IMG/VR virus record: IMGVR_UViG_3300027752_000144
Coordinates: 1-20,294 of that record
Direction: 5' to 3' (one strand)
DNA length: 20,294 bases
Source: a virus
The notes beneath the pieces are model-generated. The model was not told the DNA's origin, ran no database searches, and worked only from the letters and a program-made list of their open reading frames with translations. Positions 7,031 to 12,706 of this stretch are shown in pieces; position 1 is the first letter of the stretch; each line of letters starts with the position of its first letter. The position numbers and the translations under genes were made by a program.

Positions 7031-7052
7031 ACCTTGTGCGTTCGTACAAGGT
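7031..7052. promoter_or_regulatory. Palindrome copy D of the GTAC dyad in an intergenic gap
   Basis: The arms ACCTTGTGCG and CGTACAAGGT are complementary except at one position and flank a TT centre. The 16-bp core TTGTGCGTTCGTACAA (7034-7049) matches copy B, TTGTACATACGTACAA, at 12 of 16 bases. It lies between the gene ending at 7003 and the ribosome binding site for 7083. An RNA hairpin is possible, but no U-tract follows, so a terminator is unlikely. A protein-binding operator is the simplest reading. Confidence 0.45.
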
Positions 7053-7082
7053 TTGAAGCCAGCTCCCACAAAAGGAAACGGT

Positions 7083-7340
7083 ATGGCGAAGATGACACTA
7101 GAGATGGAAGTAGACGAAGACACCATGCAAGAAGTTTTAGATAGCATAAAGTCAATATCTTCACTGACCCGCGCTACGGATGACCTGTGCCAAGACTTTA
7201 CTTACCTTAGTAAAGCGATAGAGACAAACCAGCGTGAAATAAAGAAGTTAACCACAAGCGTAACTAAACTTTTGAAGGAGACCAAGAATGGCAATGACAC
7301 CGGAAGCCAAGGTAAAAGCGGTGGTAAAGAGTCAGCTTAA
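7083..7340 (+). CDS. Small coiled-coil protein of unknown function
   Basis: 85 residues from the ATG at 7083, chosen because AAAGGAAA lies just upstream; the longer frame from TTG at 7053 has no good ribosome binding site. The protein starts with an acidic stretch (MAKMTLEMEVDEDTM). A long helix with a heptad-like pattern follows (about 20-72), ending in a Gly/Ser/Lys-rich tail. It looks like an oligomeric coiled coil. The last 53 bases overlap the VRR-NUC gene in another frame, and the low-complexity tail is what that overlap encodes. Partner and function are unknown. Confidence 0.65.
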   Translation: MAKMTLEMEVDEDTMQEVLDSIKSISSLTRATDDLCQDFTYLSKAIETNQREIKKLTTSVTKLLKETKNGNDTGSQGKSGGKESA

Positions 7341-7605
7341 AGGCTTAGGCGCGTACTTCTTTTTCCCCGCTACGGGTGGGTATGGTAGGAGCGGCGTACC
7401 AGATATTGTCGGGTGTTACCAAGGAGAATTCTTCGGTATTGAATGCAAGGCAGGTAAGGGTACGACAACGCCCTTACAGAAAAAGAACTTAGAGGACATA
7501 GACACCGCTGGTGGCTTGGCCTTAGTAGTGAACGAAGAGAACATGCACGATGTGAGTGGTCTGTTAATAGATAGGCGACTCAGTACCAGTGCGGTGAACA
7601 GCTAA
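7288..7605 (+). CDS. VRR-NUC domain nuclease
   Basis: A 105-residue single-domain nuclease of the VRR-NUC (PD-(D/E)XK) family. The motif order is clear: GRSGVPD (33-39, with Asp39), IECKAGKG (51-58, Glu52 and Lys54), and a downstream Gln in TPLQKKN (residue 64). Stand-alone phage members of this size are common in replication regions and act as structure-specific or Holliday-junction-type nucleases in replication and recombination intermediates. The start has GAAGGAG at 7274-7280, seven bases before the ATG. It is coupled to the preceding gene by a 53-base overlap and lies 17 bases before the next. All active-site residues are present. Confidence 0.88.
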   Translation: MAMTPEAKVKAVVKSQLKGLGAYFFFPATGGYGRSGVPDIVGCYQGEFFGIECKAGKGTTTPLQKKNLEDIDTAGGLALVVNEENMHDVSGLLIDRRLSTSAVNS

Positions 7606-7622
7606 ACGGAAAGGAGAACCAA

Positions 7623-8075
7623 ATGGCTAAACCCTCAGTGAAACGTGAGTTGGTGTGGAAGTACTTAGATGAGAATTGGCCCTTTGCTAAAAAGGATTCG
7701 ATAGTCAGAGACACAGGCGTAAACGCAGCTTTTGCCTATAAGTTGTTACGTGAGTACGAGTTAATACAAAAAAGCCTAGGGAATGTACATTCCAGCGGTA
7801 GGACAGAGGCGAAACCAGCTCCCACGGCCCTACAAAAACAACGAATTAGTGTCGCGCCTAATGTGAGCGATGGTAGCACTGCTAGCTACTACGAATTGCC
7901 CGACGGTGCGGCTGAATTGCAAGACCTTATATCCCACAAGAACATGAACGCACAGATTGGTGAGATCTTCCGAGCGGCGTACCGCTACGGCGAGTCAAGC
8001 CACAGCAATGAGCTACGTGATGCCAAGAAGATTAAGTTCTATGTTGATGCTGAGATCAAGCGACTAGGGGGTTGA
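7623..8075 (+). CDS. HTH-like plus DUF3310-like protein
   Basis: 150 residues in two parts. The N-terminal ~50 residues look like a helix-turn-helix (KRELVWKYLDENWPFAKKDS, then DTGVNAAFAYKLLREYE). A Ser/Pro/Gln-rich linker (about 52-85) follows. The C-terminal ~60 residues have the DUF3310-like pattern of a Tyr-rich start (YYELPDGAAELQDLI), a conserved RAAYRYG, then RDAKKIKFYVDAEIKRL. DUF3310 proteins are small phage proteins of unclear function near nucleotide and replication genes. The fusion suggests a DNA-associated role. AAAGGAGAACCAA precedes the ATG. Family assignment is by memory of the pattern. Confidence 0.65.
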   Translation: MAKPSVKRELVWKYLDENWPFAKKDSIVRDTGVNAAFAYKLLREYELIQKSLGNVHSSGRTEAKPAPTALQKQRISVAPNVSDGSTASYYELPDGAAELQDLISHKNMNAQIGEIFRAAYRYGESSHSNELRDAKKIKFYVDAEIKRLGG

Positions 8076-8076
8076 T

Positions 8077-8256
8077 ATGCCGAAGTTTGAAGTTATGTAC
8101 CACACCCTAATTGAAACTTGTGTGCTGATTGAAGCCAAGAACGAAGAGCAAGCTAGATTCGCTGCCGAAGATGGTGAAGGGATAATTCTACGTATACCGC
8201 AGGAGTTGTTCGTTGAGATTAAGAAGGTCAAGCAGCGGGAGCCTGAAAATGGGTAA
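8077..8256 (+). CDS. Small 59-residue phage protein
   Basis: An ATG at 8077 directly follows the stop of the previous gene (TGA 8073-8075), with AGGGGG at 8066-8071 as ribosome binding site. The product begins MPKFEVMYHTLIETCVLIEA and continues with KNEEQARFAAEDG. This beta-strand-then-helix pattern recalls small DpnD/PcfM-like phage proteins, an uncertain comparison. It ends in TAA at 8254-8256, overlapping the next gene by eight bases, as its neighbours do. Good ribosome binding site, tight packing and protein-like composition support it despite its size. Confidence 0.65.
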   Translation: MPKFEVMYHTLIETCVLIEAKNEEQARFAAEDGEGIILRIPQELFVEIKKVKQREPENG

Positions 8257-8515
8257 GGCGCTTGAGGAGTTAGTGATTGAGAAAGGGGTACTGCTGTTCG
8301 ATAAGCAGTACAACAACCAAGGCGTATATGAGATTACGTTAACTAAGATGGATCTTGGTGATTCGTTTGTAGTGGTTGACCCAGACGGATACAGGGTACG
8401 TGCATTTCGTTCGGTAGCTAAACGTAAAGGTTGGAACATCGCCAGCCGTAAGTTAGATAGTGAGGGTAATTACCGTATCTGGTTAACAGAGAAGGACGGT
8501 AAGACGTGGATTTAA
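8249..8515 (+). CDS. Small conserved-looking phage protein
   Basis: 88 residues from the ATG at 8249, which has GGGAG seven bases upstream; the longer frame from 8213 would begin inside the previous gene without a site. The C-terminal half has a pattern seen in many small phage proteins of unknown role: LGDSFVV, then RAFRSVAKRKGW, then SRKLDSEGNYRIWLTE. This suggests a small mixed alpha/beta fold. It overlaps both neighbours (eight bases before, ten bases into the polymerase gene), so it is likely co-translated with DNA polymerase. No catalytic motif is seen. Confidence 0.7.
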   Translation: MGKALEELVIEKGVLLFDKQYNNQGVYEITLTKMDLGDSFVVVDPDGYRVRAFRSVAKRKGWNIASRKLDSEGNYRIWLTEKDGKTWI

Positions 8516-10341
8516 TAACGCTAGACTTTGAAACGTACTACGATAAAGACTTCTCACTTACTAAAATGACTACTGAATCCTACGTACGTGACTCTCGTTT
8601 TGAGGTGATAGGCGTAGGTGTAAAGGTAAACAACGGCCCTACGGAGTGGGCATCAGGAACGCATGAAGAACTTAAAGGGTATCTACAAGGATTCGATTGG
8701 GCCAACAGTATGTTATTGGCTCACAACACTGTGTTCGACGGGGCTATATTGTCTTGGTTATACAATATTCGGCCTCGCGTTTGGGCTGATACTCTGTGTA
8801 TTGCCCGTGCTGTACATGGGGTGGAGGTTGGTGGAAGTCTCAAAGTACTTGCAGAACGATACAACATTGGTGAGAAAGGAGATGAGGTAGTTAACGCATT
8901 AGCGAAACGCCGCGAAGACTTTACTGAAGAAGAATTAGATAAGTACGGTGACTACTGTGTAAACGATGTGGAGTTAACCTATAAGTTGTTTGCGCTAATG
9001 AGCAAGCACTTCCCACGACACGAGTTGAAAGTCATAGATGTGACCCTGCGTATGTTCTTAGAGCCTATACTAGACTTAGATCTTGGACTGCTAGAGCAGC
9101 ACTTAGAAGACATACGTGACCGTAAGGACAGACTACTAATCGAAGCGGGAGTAGATAAGTCAGACCTTATGAGTAACGACAAGTTCGCTGAACTGTTACG
9201 CGGTCAGGGAGTAATACCCCCTACGAAGATAAGCCTCACTACGGAAAAAGAGACATATGCGTTTGCCAAGACCGACGTAGAGTTCAAAGCATTAGCGGAA
9301 CACCACAACGCTAATGTACAAGCATTAGTAGCAGCTAGGCTGGGTAACAAGAGCACGTTGGAAGAGACCCGTACGCAGCGGTTCATAGATATATCCAAAC
9401 GTGGATTACTGCCTGTACCTGTTAAGTATTATGCAGCGCACACGGGTAGGTGGGGCGGTTCCGATAAAATTAACTTACAAAACCTACCGAGTCGTGGGGC
9501 TGACGGTAAAGTATTGAAGAAGAGCATCATCGCGCCAGAAGGCTACACCCTAATCGACTGCGATTCCTCTCAGATAGAGGCTAGGGTATTAGCGTGGTGG
9601 GCTGGGCAGGATGACCTGATAGAAGCGTTTGCTAATAAAGAAGATGTTTACATCAAGATGGCAGCGCGTATCTATAACATCCCAGAAGACCAAGTAACTA
9701 AAGACCAGCGGTTTGTAGGTAAGACCACTATCTTAGGTTGTGGCTATGGTATGGGGGCAGACAGGTTCAAAGATCAGCTAAAGAACTTTGGTGTAGAGGT
9801 AAGCCGTGATGAGTCTGCGCGTATCATACGTATCTACCGTGATGCCAACGGCGAGATAACCAAGCTGTGGAGAGATGCGGGGCGTTTGATTCAGGAACTC
9901 TCTAACAAGAACTCAGTGATGATAGGGGTGCCACCAGTGGTAGAGCCAATAGCTTTATTACAAGCGATACAACTACCATCTAACTTATTAATGCGTTACG
10001 CCGACCTAAAGGTTGGTAAGTCAGAAGAAGATGGGCGTGCGGAGTTTACGTACAAGAGTAGAAGAAGCCGAACCCGTATCTACGGTGGGAAGCTAGTAGA
10101 GAACGTCTGCCAAGCAGTTGCGAGATGTATAATTGCCGAGCAGATGGTACACATAGCCAAGTATTACCGTGTAGTTATGACCGTACATGACTCTATTGTG
10201 TGCTGCGTTAAGGACAAAGAAGTTAAAGACGCGCAAGAGTACATAGAGAGTTGTATGCGGTGGGTTCCAGCTTGGGCAAAAGGAATGCCGCTTGATTGTG
10301 AAAGCGGAGTAGCAAAATCATATGGAGAATGTGAAGCATGA
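8506..10341 (+). CDS. polA: Family A DNA polymerase with 3'-5' exonuclease
   Basis: The replicative polymerase, 611 residues, lacking the 5'-3' exonuclease domain. It starts at GTG 8506, with AAGGA nine bases upstream and the exonuclease motif beginning at once. Proofreading domain: Exo I DFETYY (Asp7, Glu9), Exo II NTVFD (Asp78), Exo III YCVND (Tyr150, Asp154). Polymerase domain: HTGRWGG and NLQNLP (about 312-328), motif A DSSQIEAR (Asp353), motif B with Arg402, Lys406 and Tyr414, and motif C HDS (561-563). The position equivalent to E. coli Phe762 is Leu410, a variant reported in marine viral polymerases. ENVCQAVAR (532-540) is typical of phage members. All catalytic residues are present, so it should be active. 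Its stop overlaps the next start as ATGA. Confidence 0.95.
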   Translation: MDLITLDFETYYDKDFSLTKMTTESYVRDSRFEVIGVGVKVNNGPTEWASGTHEELKGYLQGFDWANSMLLAHNTVFDGAILSWLYNIRPRVWADTLCIARAVHGVEVGGSLKVLAERYNIGEKGDEVVNALAKRREDFTEEELDKYGDYCVNDVELTYKLFALMSKHFPRHELKVIDVTLRMFLEPILDLDLGLLEQHLEDIRDRKDRLLIEAGVDKSDLMSNDKFAELLRGQGVIPPTKISLTTEKETYAFAKTDVEFKALAEHHNANVQALVAARLGNKSTLEETRTQRFIDISKRGLLPVPVKYYAAHTGRWGGSDKINLQNLPSRGADGKVLKKSIIAPEGYTLIDCDSSQIEARVLAWWAGQDDLIEAFANKEDVYIKMAARIYNIPEDQVTKDQRFVGKTTILGCGYGMGADRFKDQLKNFGVEVSRDESARIIRIYRDANGEITKLWRDAGRLIQELSNKNSVMIGVPPVVEPIALLQAIQLPSNLLMRYADLKVGKSEEDGRAEFTYKSRRSRTRIYGGKLVENVCQAVARCIIAEQMVHIAKYYRVVMTVHDSIVCCVKDKEVKDAQEYIESCMRWVPAWAKGMPLDCESGVAKSYGECEA

Positions 10342-11024
10342 AAAATGTATTAAGGACGATAAAAGATCAAGATACTTTAGAATTGAATGATGAGAAGTTA
10401 GCACCGGAACCTAAACAGAAAGGGAGTAGGTCTTTCTACTTGTACGACATAGTACGTAGTTTAGGAGGCACCACTACCTTAAACGATATATGGAAACTAA
10501 TACCCGCTAGTGACTTAGCTATACCAAAAAAGAAGCAAGAACTACGGGATTGGATAAGTTCAAGTTGTGTAAGCAAAGGCTACATACATAAGGTATCTAT
10601 GGATGTGTACCGCATAACAACCTTACAAGAGTACGAGCGTATAATAGCTAGAAATAGAGCAACGGCTAGGAAGTACTCCGTTAGGGTAAAGGCTAAGGAA
10701 CTACGTGCCGCTAGACAGGAAGCCAAGAAACAGGAGCGTGCAACACAAACTACCCTAGAAGCAGAAGCTAAGGACACCATGTTAAAGCAAGCCGCATGGA
10801 AAGCAGCCAAGGAAAAAGCGCGGGAAGAGTTGTCCGTGGGGATAGAGAGCGTTATGCCACCTCGCGCACCGACACCGACTAAGCCCGTAGGTAGGCCAGT
10901 TGTTAAGCAGCCAGAACCTAAGCAGCCAGAGCCTAGTAGGTCGTTTGCTAACCAGTATTTAGGGTCGCTGTTGGGTACGTCAGTTGCTATCGTATTGTTC
11001 TACGTGATCGTGCGGGTAATATAA
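10338..11024 (+). CDS. Winged-helix-like, coiled-coil protein with C-terminal membrane anchor
   Basis: 228 residues in four parts. About 30-95 resemble a winged helix (LYDIVRSLGGTTTLNDIWKL, ending in a beta-like YIHKVSMDVYRIT). About 98-175 form a long Ala/Lys/Arg/Glu-rich helix, probably a coiled coil. A Pro-rich linker has a duplicated KQPEP (about 180-203). The last ~22 residues (207-228) are a single hydrophobic segment, GSLLGTSVAIVLFYVIVRVI, ending at the stop. There is no N-terminal signal peptide, so it looks tail-anchored with the DNA-binding-like part in the cytoplasm. Being co-translated with DNA polymerase, it could tether replicating DNA to the membrane. Role inferred from architecture only. 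Confidence 0.75.
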   Translation: MKNVLRTIKDQDTLELNDEKLAPEPKQKGSRSFYLYDIVRSLGGTTTLNDIWKLIPASDLAIPKKKQELRDWISSSCVSKGYIHKVSMDVYRITTLQEYERIIARNRATARKYSVRVKAKELRAARQEAKKQERATQTTLEAEAKDTMLKQAAWKAAKEKAREELSVGIESVMPPRAPTPTKPVGRPVVKQPEPKQPEPSRSFANQYLGSLLGTSVAIVLFYVIVRVI

Positions 11025-11350
11025 TGAGTAAAGTTCAAAACGGGCCGCTACTAAACTATAAAGACATGTACAAGATTTCGAGAATGCGTGTTTTGGGGCA
11101 TACTTGGAAAGACATTAAGGCAGCTATGCCGCATAAAAATATCTACGAAAAGTATGTGAGGTTAGCGTACATAATGAACCACGTAACTTCAAACGGGCAA
11201 GACTGCACCGAGTGCGGGGCTAAAAGAGATATAAGTACTTATACTTATAAGGGTACGGATGAGGAGGAGGCCCGATACCTACGTGCGGAACGGTTTGAAG
11301 AACTTGAAGATTTTAAAGAGTTTATGGCACGGCTAGAAGAAGAGGACTAA
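11024..11350 (+). CDS. Unknown small protein with HTH-like start and a CxxC
   Basis: 108 residues starting at a TAATG overlap with the upstream gene. The N-terminal ~50 residues (KISRMRVLGHTWKDIKAAM) resemble a helix-turn-helix. One CTECG motif follows (about 62-66), with no second pair, so a complete zinc site is not evident within one chain. The C-terminus is very acidic. Its last bases carry AGAGGA, the probable ribosome binding site of the next frame. Function unknown. Confidence 0.65.
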   Translation: MSKVQNGPLLNYKDMYKISRMRVLGHTWKDIKAAMPHKNIYEKYVRLAYIMNHVTSNGQDCTECGAKRDISTYTYKGTDEEEARYLRAERFEELEDFKEFMARLEEED

Positions 11351-11353
11351 TCA

Positions 11354-11461
11354 TTGAGCATAGCCCCGTGGAGTTTTAGTAAGATCAAGGCGTTTCAGCA
11401 ATGTCCTAAGCAGTTCTACCATGAAGAAGATACTCAAGCAGTATCCGTTCAAGGAGTCTGA
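11354..11461 (+). pseudogene. Out-of-frame N-terminal piece of the Cas4/RecB-like nuclease
   Basis: A TTG at 11354 with AGAGGA about eight bases upstream opens 35 codons beginning SIAPWSFSKIKAFQQCPKQF (after the initiator), then FYHE. This is the classic N-terminal signature of phage Cas4/RecB-type PD-(D/E)XK nucleases and includes the first Fe-S cysteine. It ends in TGA at 11459-11461. The rest of the nuclease continues in the +1 frame from about 11423. Removing one base in the GAAGAA at 11423-11428 would join FYHE to KILKQYPFKES, the expected order. The break is a real frameshift, a sequencing indel, or a programmed shift. Confidence 0.7.
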
Positions 11462-12026
11462 GGCTACGTTGTATGGGACAGCCTTCCACGAAGCAGCGGA
11501 GATATACATCCGCGACGGTGGTGAGCTAGACCCACGGTTCAGTTATGCACAGGGTATGCTGGACGCACTTAATGATAAGCAGGGTGAGAAGCTGTGCGAG
11601 ATCAAGATGGGACTGACTGAGAACTTAGAGGCATGTAGCTTCTTTGATAGTAACGTGTGGTTCCGTGGTATAGCTGACTTAGTTATACTAGACAGAGAAA
11701 ACAAGCTGGCTTGGGTGATAGACTACAAGACCGGCAAGTCTGCAAGGTACGCAGACAAGGGGCAGCTAGAGCTTATGGCTTTGGCTACCTTTAAGCACTA
11801 CCCCGAAGTAGAGACTGTTCGGGCTGGACTGTTGTTTGTGGTGAGCGAGGATCTTGTTAAAGACCGATACACCATAGAAGATGAAAAGAAGTTATGGGCT
11901 AAGTGGCTGGGTAAATACAGCGACATGGACGTAGCCTTTAAGAACGACAAGTGGGTTCCTAACCCTAGCGGGTTGTGCAAGGCATGGTGCCCTGTACTAG
12001 AGTGCTCACATAACGGAAGAAACTAA
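11421..12026 (+). CDS. Cas4/RecB-like PD-(D/E)XK nuclease, frameshifted at its N-terminus
   Basis: 201 residues from the ATG at 11421, which has no ribosome binding site and lies inside the upstream fragment's frame. Nuclease motifs: GTAFHEAAE (19-27, His23), RGIADLVI (Asp86), VIDYKTGK (Asp101, Lys103) and KGQLEL (Gln115). Three C-terminal cysteines (186, 190, 195) match the Fe-S cluster pattern of Cas4/AddB-type nucleases; the fourth should come from the CP in the out-of-frame piece at 11354-11461. Members process DNA ends in phage recombination or replication. As written, the product would lack its N-terminal helix and one Fe-S ligand, though the catalytic core is complete. The intact gene would probably run from TTG 11354 to 12026. 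Confidence 0.85.
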   Translation: MKKILKQYPFKESEATLYGTAFHEAAEIYIRDGGELDPRFSYAQGMLDALNDKQGEKLCEIKMGLTENLEACSFFDSNVWFRGIADLVILDRENKLAWVIDYKTGKSARYADKGQLELMALATFKHYPEVETVRAGLLFVVSEDLVKDRYTIEDEKKLWAKWLGKYSDMDVAFKNDKWVPNPSGLCKAWCPVLECSHNGRN

Positions 12027-12307
12027 TGCCGTATAAGAACAAAGCAGATCGTAAGAAGCAGAAGAACCCACCAGTGGGTAGTCCAGCGCACGAAGCCCGT
12101 ATGGAGAGACAACGTGCTAGGCGTGCTGTGGATAGGGCTGGTCGTGATGCTAATAACAACGGTAGGGCTGACAAGCGTGAGGGTAAAGATGTCAGCCACA
12201 ACAAGATGTTAAGTAAGGGTGGCAGCAATGCAGATGGCTATAGAGTAGAAAGTAGCAGTGCCAACCGTAGTCGCAATGGTAAGAGACCAAAGCGTAGGAC
12301 AGTTTAG
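12026..12307 (+). CDS. Small basic HNH-like phage protein
   Basis: 93 residues, strongly basic, starting at a TAATG overlap. The N-terminal half is a Lys/Arg-rich helix (MPYKNKADRKKQKN, then EARMERQRARRAVDRA). The C-terminal half has GKDVSHNKMLSKGGSNADGY followed by SSSANRSRNG. This matches the small phage proteins whose GKDVDH...LSKGG...NRS pattern is a minimal HNH/treble-clef-like motif. Here the usual Asp before His is Ser, so nuclease activity is doubtful, although the His and the final Asn are present. It may bind DNA without cutting it. The stop is followed by a 192-base non-coding stretch. Confidence 0.65.
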   Translation: MPYKNKADRKKQKNPPVGSPAHEARMERQRARRAVDRAGRDANNNGRADKREGKDVSHNKMLSKGGSNADGYRVESSSANRSRNGKRPKRRTV

Positions 12308-12344
12308 TACGACCCATCCCCTCTCCTTTGGGTGTCCACCACGC

Positions 12345-12426
12345 GCCGTCCGTGGGTACGAAGACGGCATTATTTAGACCCACAGGTATGTGCATCGTAC
12401 CTGTAACGGCACGTTCCCGTCCGTGC
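12345..12426 (+). ncRNA. Candidate structured leader RNA with H-type pseudoknot
   Basis: GCCGTC (12345-12350) pairs perfectly with GACGGC (12363-12368). GTGGGT (12352-12357), within that loop, pairs perfectly with ACCCAC (12378-12383) downstream. Connecting loops are 1, 5 and 9 bases, the last AU-rich, a geometry that fits a classical H-type pseudoknot. Two more hairpins follow: AGGTA/TACCT (12384-12388 with 12398-12402) and GCACG/CGTGC (12409-12413 with 12422-12426). A strong terminator comes next at 12453. The order (folded domain, then terminator, then gene) is that of a riboswitch or attenuator. I do not recognise a known class, and the ligand, if any, is unknown. Confidence 0.45.
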
Positions 12427-12452
12427 GGTCGAAGGCGGGGCTAATTTAGTTT

Positions 12453-12485
12453 GCGTGTTGGGGGAGACCCCCTTCACGCCTTTTT
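12453..12485 (+). terminator. Rho-independent terminator directly upstream of the alpha-CTD-like gene
   Basis: The stem has two blocks: GCGTG (12453-12457) with CACGC (12475-12479), and GGGGG (12460-12464) with CCCCC (12468-12472). A TT/TT internal loop separates the blocks and AGA closes the loop. C and five T (12481-12485) follow. It is one of the strongest hairpins in the window. The next ATG is only 15 bases after the T-run, leaving no room for a promoter, so downstream genes need read-through, antitermination or a promoter further upstream. Confidence 0.85.
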
Positions 12486-12499
12486 GCATGGGAGCAATA

Positions 12500-12706
12500 A
12501 TGAAAATAGAAGAATTAAATATAGATATTCGTGTTAGAAATGGTCTCTGGTCAGAGGGTATTTACGATGTAGAAGACCTAAGCCTTTGGACAGCTAAGGA
12601 TTTAGCAACTATTCCTAACTTCGGGTGGAAATCTCTTATAATCTTAATAGACGCTTTAGCCAAGGAGAATCTTTGTTTTATAGGAAGCGGTGTTAAATGC
12701 AGATAG
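12500..12706 (+). CDS. Stand-alone RNA polymerase alpha C-terminal-domain-like protein
   Basis: 68 residues from ATG 12500 (GGGAG upstream); a longer frame from 12455 would start within the terminator and is rejected. Residues 6-58 align without gaps to E. coli RpoA 260-312 (recalled), with about 20 identities by eye. The DNA-contacting residues are kept: Arg11 (R265), Asn14 (N268), Gly42 (G296), Lys44 (K298) and Ser45 (S299), in IRVRNG and PNFGWKS. C269 and E302 equivalents are changed. The fold should be the helix-hairpin-helix of alpha-CTD, which binds UP elements and activators. With no alpha N-terminal domain it could compete for UP elements or activators, or redirect host polymerase; this is inference. 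It overlaps the SNF2 gene by ten bases. Confidence 0.85.
   Translation: MKIEELNIDIRVRNGLWSEGIYDVEDLSLWTAKDLATIPNFGWKSLIILIDALAKENLCFIGSGVKCR

Noticed and set aside
7058-7825. CCAGCTCCCAC repeated at 7058 and 7814
   Set aside because: A single 11-base match without neighbouring similarity, here encoding KPAPT in one gene; chance or a minor duplication.
8663-8890. 75-codon hydrophobic frame inside the polymerase gene
   Set aside because: It is a shadow of conserved exonuclease coding sequence in another frame, with no ribosome binding site.
12308-12450. Known riboswitch (cobalamin, glutamine, guanidine-III, SAM-II/V)
   Set aside because: Compared by memory with their conserved cores; only isolated short similarities were found, none with the required set of conserved bases.
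12455-12499. N-terminal extension of the alpha-CTD-like frame
   Set aside because: It would be translated from the terminator hairpin and has no match to the alpha-CTD family; ATG 12500 has a ribosome binding site.
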